Source of the DNA: DASUPK01 sp963831605
GTDB taxonomy: Bacteria; Actinomycetota; Thermoleophilia; Solirubrobacterales; 70-9
Direction of reading: 5' to 3'
DNA length: 64,000 bases
Assembly: GCA_963831605.1 (NCBI GenBank)
Contig: CAWHQR010000003.1
Coordinates: 372,001 to 436,000 of the forward strand
Positions 58,602 to 64,000 of this stretch are shown here, in pieces. Position numbers and translations under genes: made by a program. The notes beneath the pieces are model-generated. The model saw nothing but the letters and a program-made list of their open reading frames with translations. It made no database searches and was not told the origin of the DNA. Each line of letters begins with the position of its first letter. Positions within the stretch are counted from its first letter, which is position 1.

Positions 58602-60125
58602 TTGAGTTCCCGCCGATTCACCGCGCTTCTGCTTGCCTGCGTGGCCGCTCCGGCTGCGCTCCTCGCCGGCTGCGGTGGCGGAGGTGGCGGTGGCAGCGTC
58701 GACGTCGGCCCCGCGGCCGCGGTCCCGGCCAACACGCCGATCTACCTCGATGCGACGGTCAAGCCGACCGGCTCGGCTCAGTCAGATGCCAACGCCGCGC
58801 TCAGCAAGGTCCTCGGCACCTCGGATCCCGCCTCGAAGATCATCGAACAGATCAACAAGCAGAAGACGGCCACCGGGCAGCCGGTGAACTACCAGACGGA
58901 CATCGCCCCCTGGCTGGGAGAGAAGGCCGGCGTCTTCTTCACGACGCTCGGAAACAACTCGCAGGGGGCGTCGGTCATCGAGACCACGAACCCGAGTGCC
59001 GCCCTTGCCTTCGCGCAGAAGGCCAACGGCGCCAGTGGCGCCCCGAAGACCGTTGACGGCGTCTCGGTCCAGACGGCTCAGGACGGGAGCACTGCGTACG
59101 CCACCGTGGGCGACTTCCTGCTGGTGGGCAATGCGGCCGGGGTGGCTGCCGCGATCCACGCTGACAAGGGCGACTCGCTTGGAGACGACAGTGACTTCAA
59201 GGACTCGATCGGCAACCTTCCCGGCAACCGGCTGGGCACCGTCTACACGGTCCCCAAGACCTTCATCGACGCGCTCGGCAGCCAGTTCGACGCGGCCAGC
59301 AAGGCCGCGATCGAGAAGAGTGCCGGCGACAACCTCGATCAGCCGGTGGCGGGCGCCCTGACGGCCTCGGCCGACTCGGTGCAGCTCGAGGCGACGGGCG
59401 GCAGCAACGGCGTCGACACGCCGGAGAGCTCGCTGATCGGCGCGGTGCCTGGGCAGTCCTGGCTTGCCCTAGGGATCGGGAAGCTCGGGGACGATCTGAG
59501 TCACAGCATCGACCAGCTCAAGACACAGTTCCCCAACTTCGCCTCCATCCAGCAGCAGATCGAGCAGACCACCGGGTCATCGCTCCAGCAGCTCACTGAT
59601 TCCCTCGGTGACGCCGTCCTCTATGTCCAGGGGACCACCCAGTCGACGCTGACGGGCGCCCTGGTCATCCAGTCCACGGACCCCCAACTCACCGGGCGCC
59701 TCCTGAACCAGCTCCAGGGACTGCTGCAGCTCGGTGGCCAGATCAAGCCGCTCCAGCTCTCCGGCGGTGGCACGGGCTTCCAGATGTCGGATCGGAGCCT
59801 TTCGCAGCCGATCGAGATCGCCCAGGAGGGCGACAAGCTGGTGATCGGCTACGGCGCCGGCTCCGCTGCGGCCAGCCTGGCACCGGCCCAGACGCTCTCG
59901 GACTCACCGACCTTCTCCGCGGCGAAGGGCCAGGTCTCCTCGCTCGGCACCGATCTCTTCCTCAACCTGCAGTCGATCTTCTCGCTGGCGAAGTCCTCGG
60001 GAGCGAAGTCCGATCCGAGCTTCGCACAGGCCAAGCCCTATCTGAACGCGCTCAACTACGTTGTCACCGGCTCGGGCTCGAGCGGCGACAAGGCCGAGTT
60101 CAAGGCGGTCCTCGGCCTCAAGTAG
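58602..60125 (+). CDS. DUF3352-like lipoprotein
   Basis: 507 residues. Signal peptide with lipobox LLAGC (Cys about 24), a run of Gly, then PANTPIYLDATVKPTGSAQSDANAALSKVLG, DIAPWLGEKAGVFFTTL, YATVGDFLLVGNAAGVAAAIHA and repeated beta/alpha units consistent with DUF3352 surface lipoproteins. Function unknown; abundant in Thermoleophilia-like genomes by my recollection. TTG start 11 nt after a TAGGAT box. acpS follows after 7 bp. Confidence 0.8.
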   Translation: MSSRRFTALLLACVAAPAALLAGCGGGGGGGSVDVGPAAAVPANTPIYLDATVKPTGSAQSDANAALSKVLGTSDPASKIIEQINKQKTATGQPVNYQTDIAPWLGEKAGVFFTTLGNNSQGASVIETTNPSAALAFAQKANGASGAPKTVDGVSVQTAQDGSTAYATVGDFLLVGNAAGVAAAIHADKGDSLGDDSDFKDSIGNLPGNRLGTVYTVPKTFIDALGSQFDAASKAAIEKSAGDNLDQPVAGALTASADSVQLEATGGSNGVDTPESSLIGAVPGQSWLALGIGKLGDDLSHSIDQLKTQFPNFASIQQQIEQTTGSSLQQLTDSLGDAVLYVQGTTQSTLTGALVIQSTDPQLTGRLLNQLQGLLQLGGQIKPLQLSGGGTGFQMSDRSLSQPIEIAQEGDKLVIGYGAGSAAASLAPAQTLSDSPTFSAAKGQVSSLGTDLFLNLQSIFSLAKSSGAKSDPSFAQAKPYLNALNYVVTGSGSSGDKAEFKAVLGLK

Positions 60126-60132
60126 GCCCGCC

Positions 60133-60477
60133 GTGGCTCCCGCCGTCGGCATCGACCTGATCGAGATCGACCGCCTGGAGCGTGCGCTCGAACGCCGCCC
60201 GCGGCTCGCGGACCGCCTCTTCACGGAGCGCGAGTTGGCGTATGCGCGAGCTCGCGCCAGGCCCGGCCGTCATCTGGCGGCTCGGTTCGCGGCAAAGGAG
60301 GCCGTGATCAAGGCGCTGGGTCAGGGCGTGCCACTGCGCGAGATAGAGGTGATCGCGGGCGAGCCGCCACGGGTCCAGCTCCACGGCCGTGCGGCAGAGG
60401 TTGCGGGGGACCGCGAGATCGCGATCTCACTCACCCACTCGCGGGATTCAGCCGCCGCGATTGCGATCAGCGCGTGA
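60133..60477 (+). CDS. acpS: Holo-[acyl-carrier-protein] synthase
   Basis: 114 residues: APAVGIDLIEIDRLERALERRPRLADRLFTERELAYARARARPGRHLAARFAAKEAVIKALG. The magnesium-binding Asp of GIDLIEIDR and Glu of AAKEAVIKAL are present, and the C-terminal AISLTHSRDSAAAIAIS fits. It transfers phosphopantetheine to ACP. I use the GTG at 60133, which gives the standard AcpS N-terminus; in-frame codons further upstream belong to the lipoprotein gene read out of frame. Overlaps the next gene by GTGA. Confidence 0.93.
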   Translation: MAPAVGIDLIEIDRLERALERRPRLADRLFTERELAYARARARPGRHLAARFAAKEAVIKALGQGVPLREIEVIAGEPPRVQLHGRAAEVAGDREIAISLTHSRDSAAAIAISA

Positions 60478-61505
60478 ACATCCGCGGTCGCGTCGCGGTG
60501 GGGATGACCAAGCGGACGCTGCCGCGGCGAATGAGCGCCGATCCGGTGGCCGAGCTGCCGGACGGCCTGCACGTCGCGATCTGCGGATCCGGGTCGCCGC
60601 TCCCTGATCAGAAGAGGGGAAATCCGTGCGTGGCGGTGATCGCCGGCAGGCGGATGTTCATCGTCGATGCCGGAGAGCGGGCATCCGAGACGCTCAACCG
60701 CATGGGGATCGACCCAGGCGAAATCGAGGCCGTGCTGCTGACCCACTTTCACTCCGACCACATCGGTGGCCTCGGCAGCCTCGCGATCCAGCGCTGGGTC
60801 GCCCAGGACTCGAGCGACAGGATGCGGGTCATCGGTCCGCCCGGAGTCGAGCGGATCGTGGCCGGCTACAACGAGGCATACGCGCTCGACAACGGCTACC
60901 GCACCGCGCACCATGGCGAGGAGATTGCGCCCTCCGCCAGCGCGGGCATGACGGCGGAGACCTTCGCACTTCCGGCTGGGACGGACTCGACCGTCCTGGT
61001 CGACGACGGCGGGCTGAAGGTCACCCCGTTCCGCGTCGACCATTCCCCGGCCGAGCCGGCGGTCGGCTACCGCTTCGACTACAAGGGCCGCAGCCTCGTG
61101 ATCAGCGGCGACACCAGCTATTCCCCGGTTCTCGTCCAAGCGGCCGCCGGCGCCGACCTGCTCGTCCACGACGCCCTCTCGCCGGAGCTGACCAAGCTGG
61201 TGGAGGATGCCGCGGGTGCCGCCGGACTGACCGCGCGAGCCAAGATCTTCGCCGACATTCCCGACTACCACGCAAGCCCGGCCCAGGCGGCCGACGCGGC
61301 CCGGGAGGCCAAAGTCGGAGCGCTCGCGCTGACCCACATAGTCCCGCCCCTGCCGCTGAAATCGCTGGAAGGCCCGTTCCTCGGTGACGCGCGCAAGCGG
61401 TTCAGCGGGCCACTCTGGCTCGCTCGGGATGGTGACCTCTACAGCCTCCCGGCGGGCGGCGGACTTGACCGCTCCACGATGTTCGGCCGCGGCCCGGGCT
61501 CCTAG
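60474..61505 (+). CDS. Metallo-beta-lactamase-fold hydrolase (RNase Z/arylsulfatase-like)
   Basis: 343 residues. Zinc motif LLTHFHSDHIGGLG (HxHxDH), later LVISGDTSYSP (bridging Asp), LLVHDALSPEL, DYHASPAQAADAA and LALTHIVPPL give the ribonuclease-Z-like branch of the MBL fold. Lacking the RNase Z exosite, it more likely hydrolyses a small phosphodiester or sulfate ester. No signal peptide. The GTG start overlaps acpS; an in-frame ATG at 60504 is another candidate. Confidence 0.88.
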   Translation: MNIRGRVAVGMTKRTLPRRMSADPVAELPDGLHVAICGSGSPLPDQKRGNPCVAVIAGRRMFIVDAGERASETLNRMGIDPGEIEAVLLTHFHSDHIGGLGSLAIQRWVAQDSSDRMRVIGPPGVERIVAGYNEAYALDNGYRTAHHGEEIAPSASAGMTAETFALPAGTDSTVLVDDGGLKVTPFRVDHSPAEPAVGYRFDYKGRSLVISGDTSYSPVLVQAAAGADLLVHDALSPELTKLVEDAAGAAGLTARAKIFADIPDYHASPAQAADAAREAKVGALALTHIVPPLPLKSLEGPFLGDARKRFSGPLWLARDGDLYSLPAGGGLDRSTMFGRGPGS

Positions 61506-61615
61506 CGCGAACGTTCCGGCTCGCGAGTGCCCTGAACAGTGCGGGAAGCGGGCTCACCAACAAAGACACGGCCGTCTTAATCCAACAGGTCAAGGACGGT
61601 CAAGCGATCACTGTC

Positions 61616-61888
61616 GTGCCGAAAGAGTGGTTTTGGCTGCGGGGCTTTGTGAGAAAGCTCAAGAAGCTCGGGTGCGAGTACGAGCTCGTCCGTTACGAGG
61701 GAGTAGCCCCGCCCGCCGACGAGGACTCAGATCCAGCTGCCGGCCCGCCCTCTCAACCCCCGGCTTCCGAGGAGCAGACGGACGAAGTGCTCGCTCAAGT
61801 CGAGAAGCTCGGGGAACTCCACCAGGCCGGGATCCTGACTGACGAGGAGTTCCAGTCCAAAAAGGTCGAGCTTCTTAGTCGCTTGTAA
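61616..61888 (+). CDS. SHOCT-domain protein, N-terminus uncertain
   Basis: From the GTG at 61616 the protein has 90 residues: PKEWFWLRGFVRKLKKLGCEYELV, an acidic Pro-rich linker, then a SHOCT domain (VEKLGELHQAGILTDEEFQSKKVELLSRL). In-frame codons upstream (61530-61615) read LASALNSAGSGLTNKDTAVL then IQQVKDGQAITVV, which looks coding, yet no canonical start exists back to 61506. So the gene either begins with a rare codon (CTG near 61530) or is a 5'-truncated copy. SHOCT tails often mediate oligomerisation. A hairpin repeat follows. Confidence 0.6.
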   Translation: MPKEWFWLRGFVRKLKKLGCEYELVRYEGVAPPADEDSDPAAGPPSQPPASEEQTDEVLAQVEKLGELHQAGILTDEEFQSKKVELLSRL

Positions 61889-61917
61889 GGGGCCGGGTAG
61901 GGAGACACACGCAGGAC

Positions 61918-61937
61918 CCGCTTTGGACGAGAAGCGG
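61918..61937. repeat. Two-hairpin repeat family, copy 7 (first hairpin)
   Basis: CCGCTT-TGGACGAG-AAGCGG, again with the C-to-G paired change in both arms. It lies 30 bp after the SHOCT gene stop. The second hairpin is no longer recognisable. Confidence 0.7.
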
Positions 61938-61970
61938 CGGTTCCTTACGAATCGCTTGAAGTGGCGGTAC

Positions 61971-61976
61971 TAGCCT
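61971..61976 (+). promoter_or_regulatory. -10 box (TAGCCT) of leaderless 29-codon ORF
   Basis: TAGCCT, six bases, then ATG at 61983: exactly the geometry of the leaderless genes in the window. Confidence 0.5.
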
Positions 61977-61982
61977 CGCGTC

Positions 61983-62072
61983 ATGCAGATCACTCGCGTC
62001 TTGTCAGCGCCGTTTCGCGCCGTGGGCAGATTCGTCAGCGGGCTTGCTCGACGCGTGACGGGACACAGCTAG
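61983..62072 (+). CDS. 29-residue leaderless small protein
   Basis: ATG at 61983 encodes MQITRVLSAPFRAVGRFVSG then LARRVTGHS. The sequence can form a basic amphipathic helix (Arg5, 12, 16, 23, 24 against Ile, Val, Phe, Leu), as in small membrane-surface peptides. Its stop TAG shares the palindrome CTAG with the stop of the convergent gene at 62069. No homologue is recalled. Support comes from promoter geometry and composition only. Confidence 0.4.
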   Translation: MQITRVLSAPFRAVGRFVSGLARRVTGHS

Positions 62073-62275
62073 CGACGGTACAAACGGACGGGATGCCCGG
62101 AGGGAGGCACCGCAAAAAGCTCGGGTGAAACGTTCGGAGTTGCGGTCGGTCGGGCGCTATATGTCCCCTCGGCGTTGGCGCAGGACTCCACCGCCTTAAC
62201 GGCAGAGGCCGCCTCGATCGCGTCCTCAACGCGGTACCAGTGCTGATCCATCTCCCTCTCGACCCGGAATTCCAT
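62069..62275 (-). CDS. Small uncharacterised protein (about 68 residues)
   Basis: From ATG at 62275: MEFRVEREMDQHWYRVEDAI, then EAASAVKAVESCANAEGTYS, and the C-terminus ELFAVPPSGHPVRLYRR. The pattern (beta strand, WYRVEDA, helix with AVEAxAxAEGxYxARP) looks like a real small soluble protein, and the frame is also open further upstream (GTG near 62329). No ribosome site is strong. Function unknown. Confidence 0.45.
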   Translation of the reverse strand: MEFRVEREMDQHWYRVEDAIEAASAVKAVESCANAEGTYSARPTATPNVSPELFAVPPSGHPVRLYRR

Positions 62276-62459
62276 TTCCGTGCCGAGATGATTCCACCCA
62301 ATGCCCTGTAGCGGACCCGTGCTGACCACTGTGCCATGACCACCACGCTTATGCGGGGGGCGCGGGGTTCGTCGGCTCGCAGTGGCCCACGCCGTCGCCC
62401 CCTGGGATGCCGGCAGGGCTTCGTGTTGGGGTGCCTCCCACCTGCCCCCCCGATTCGAT

Positions 62460-63263
62460 CTATGGGCCACCCATGGCGCGGGCGCGCAGCGTTCCGATGA
62501 CGCGCGGATGACCGTCGATGACCGGCGCATCGATCAGCTCGAAGCCCTCGAAGCCCGCATGGCAGCCCATCGCGTCCAAACCTGCGGGGGTGAAGCCCCA
62601 GTACACGAAGTCATCGCGCGCGTAGACCTCCCCTGCCTGGTAGGCGTGGATAGCGGCCGGGGCGTCGAGCGTTCGATCCGGTGAGCCATAGGTCTCGAGA
62701 AGCACCCGGCCTACCGCCGAGAGGTGCCGTCGAAGCACCTTGAGCAGTCCTTCCGGGTTGTCTACCCGGTGCAGGATCCCGAAGCAGAGGACGAAGTCGA
62801 ACGTTTCCTCGAGCTGGTCGAGATCGAAGGCGTTGAGACGACGGTACTCGACTGTCGAGTGGAGCAACTCCCGGATCGCTGTGAACCCCTCGCCCCCCTC
62901 AAGCTCGACACCCCAGCGCGCCCGGACCCACGCCCTGTACTGCTCGTTGTCCACCGCGACGACTCGCCGCGCGCCACGGGCTTCGGCGAGGAACGCGTAG
63001 AAGCCGTCAAAGGTGCCGACGTCGAGCACGCTCAAGCCGCTGAAGTCCTCGGGAAGGGCGGGGATCCGGTAGCGGTGGTTGCGAGCGACGCCGGGGGTGT
63101 AGAGCTGGTCGGAGTGGTCGAGCGAGAAGGTGTGGAACCAGAGGGGGACGCGATCAAGGACGGCTCTGGCCGCCTTTGGACCGGCCTCGATCGACAGCAG
63201 ATCAGCCACCTCGCGCTCGGCGGCAGTCGGCTTCGGAGGAGCTTCCCTGCGCAATGTCACCAC
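62460..63263 (-). CDS. SAM methyltransferase, CmoB/DUF1698-like
   Basis: 267 residues. WFHTFSLDHSDQLYTPGVARNHRYRIPALPEDFSGLSVLDVGTFDGFYAFLAEARGARRVVAVD carries the W-H lead, R..R and the motif I VLDVGTFDGFYAFLAE that typify the tRNA (mo5U34) carboxymethyltransferase-like DUF1698 family; FDFVLCFGILHRVDNPEGLLKVL follows. In non-CmoB members the substrate is often a sugar or lipid, and no CmoA gene is nearby. GTG start at 63263. Upstream and downstream are non-coding gaps, so it stands alone. Confidence 0.8.
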   Translation of the reverse strand: MVTLRREAPPKPTAAEREVADLLSIEAGPKAARAVLDRVPLWFHTFSLDHSDQLYTPGVARNHRYRIPALPEDFSGLSVLDVGTFDGFYAFLAEARGARRVVAVDNEQYRAWVRARWGVELEGGEGFTAIRELLHSTVEYRRLNAFDLDQLEETFDFVLCFGILHRVDNPEGLLKVLRRHLSAVGRVLLETYGSPDRTLDAPAAIHAYQAGEVYARDDFVYWGFTPAGLDAMGCHAGFEGFELIDAPVIDGHPRVIGTLRARAMGGP

Positions 63264-63768
63264 GCGCTTCGCGTCCTTGTGATTACGAGCTGCGACGGCC
63301 CACGCCGAGGGGCGCTCCTGGACACGTGGCCGCTCCGACTGGAGGATCTCAGAGGGCTAGGGAGTCGTTTCGGTCATGCCATCGTCTCCCCTCTCGATAC
63401 TGGAGACTGGCCCGGCCTAAGCCGGGGGTGCTCAGATGGCGTTGTGCCTCGATCGTTAGGGCGACGAGACGGTCGCCGTCGGCGTGATGCAACTCGCCGC
63501 GCCGTCGTGCTGCACGTTGGGAGAGCTTGCTGGCGGTCATAGGACATCAGACCTTTCGTGCCCTCTGTAGCGGGTCGCACGGAAGGAAGAGGGATGACCC
63601 AGCGAGCGAACTTGCGGGCACCGAGGGAAAATAATCTAACCGCAGCGCCAGCCCAACTAGCTTACTCCGGCTTCCTAAGTCGACCCGAAGGCGGCCGGGA
63701 CGAGAGGCGTGGAGGATTTCCCGGGCGCAGATTGCCGCTTTGCATGGAGAGCAGCCTTTTCGGAGGGA
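63264..63768. other. 505-bp stretch without a convincing gene; contains repeat copy 8
   Basis: Short frames exist (63349-63540 minus, 63 codons; 63594-63785 plus, with a GGAAGGAAGAGG before its ATG) but neither reads like a conserved protein, and the latter runs through a repeat. Around 63625-63665 the sequence is AT-richer with a TAATCT box, a possible promoter. Hairpin GCCGCTTTGCATGGAGAGCAGC is at 63734-63755. Confidence 0.4.
63734..63755. repeat. Two-hairpin repeat family, partial copy 8 (second hairpin)
   Basis: GCCGCTTTGCATGGAGAGCAGC, 14 bp beyond the stop of the minus-strand gene at 63769. The left arm has CCGC where the right has GCAG, so one pair is lost. Confidence 0.6.
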
Positions 63769-64000
63769 CTAGCTCTTCAGCTTGACCTTGCCGGTCTGAG
63801 AGCCGGCCGGACCGCCCGGGGGCGTGTAGAGGACCTTCACCTTCGCCTTCAGCTTGCCCTTCTCCGACAGCTTCCGCTTGGCCGACTTGGTCAGCTTCAA
63901 GATGAGGACGACGTGCTGCTTGGTGGTTGAGGTCAGCGTTTCTGCCACCGGCTTGAGGCTCGTCTTCGTCGTCGAGCTGGCGAGCATGGGATCCGAAGCA
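63769..64000 (-). CDS. C-terminus of a secreted protein with Lys/Gly-rich module (cut by window edge)
   Basis: The frame is open to the right edge. It reads ...SDPMLASSTTKTSLKPVAETLTSTTKQH, then VVLILKLTKSAKRKLSEKGK, LKAKVKVLYTPPGGPAGSQTG and ends KVKLKS. This matches the C-terminal module of the secreted protein at 36681-37532 (KGKVKLNLAVTYTPTGGDPSTQ...VKLKKKL). The rest of the gene lies outside the window, so the protein's identity is unknown. Confidence 0.65.
   Translation of the reverse strand, partial: ASDPMLASSTTKTSLKPVAETLTSTTKQHVVLILKLTKSAKRKLSEKGKLKAKVKVLYTPPGGPAGSQTGKVKLKS

Overview
The window is uniformly GC-rich and gene-dense, with GTG/TTG starts, 1-8 nt start/stop overlaps between genes, and many start codons that lie 6-10 nt after a TANNNT box with no Shine-Dalgarno (leaderless genes). 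The gene set (CysM with a Mec-type JAMM protease, GuaB3, an actinobacterial-type c-di-AMP riboswitch, TldD/TldE, uL13-uS9-GlmM-GlmS, RTX-type and Lys/Gly-rich secreted proteins) points to an actinomycete, most likely Thermoleophilia/Solirubrobacterales. That placement is inference. The piece looks chromosomal: no replication, integrase or transposase gene, no CRISPR array and no RNA operon was seen.

Layout. 1-9.9 kb: surface-polysaccharide cluster with two large membrane proteins at its edges (1-1341 and 9954-11612 are paralogues), glycosyltransferases, SAM methyltransferases, a Wzx-like flippase and a Wzt/Wzm ABC exporter. 11.6-15.4 kb: a glycoside-hydrolase-like lipoprotein coupled to a polar amino-acid ABC transporter whose permease and binding-protein genes carry nine apparent +1 frameshifts. 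15.5-18.2 kb: cysteine biosynthesis (cysM, an unknown gene, mec, a DUF2007 protein). 18.1-20.6 kb: three uncharacterised genes in one reading frame, two without canonical start codons. 20.9-28.4 kb: hydantoinase/oxoprolinase pair, a methyltransferase and a small zinc protein each followed by a 99-bp structured repeat, nadB (frameshifted) and a class II histone-deacetylase-like gene. 28.4-33.1 kb: coiled-coil/HhH protein, orphan Flp-like pilin, rph, rdgB, CDF transporter. 33.1-38.5 kb: accessory stretch with an RTX protein, a small membrane protein, three tandem SnoaL-like genes, a secreted protein, small ORFs and copies of a two-hairpin repeat. 38.5-48.7 kb: Roadblock protein, tldD/tldE, HU, pyrF, LysM protein, D,D-carboxypeptidase, sugar kinase, guaB3, guaA. 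48.6-53.8 kb: two M23 peptidases behind a c-di-AMP riboswitch, then an osmoprotectant ABC transporter. 53.9-61.5 kb: rplM, rpsI (157-residue acidic extension), glmM, glmS, lipoprotein, acpS, MBL hydrolase. 61.5-64 kb: small ORFs, a CmoB-like methyltransferase, and a partial secreted protein at the right edge.

How the parts fit. Several blocks serve the cell envelope: polysaccharide synthesis and export, GlmM/GlmS making UDP-GlcNAc precursor, D,D-carboxypeptidase, LysM and M23 hydrolases, with c-di-AMP probably linking wall hydrolysis to turgor next to an osmolyte importer. GuaB3/GuaA and PyrF supply nucleotides. Main curiosities: apparent ATC start codons in leaderless context, two families of structured intergenic repeats, a run of exclusively +1 frameshifts, and the long uS9 extension.
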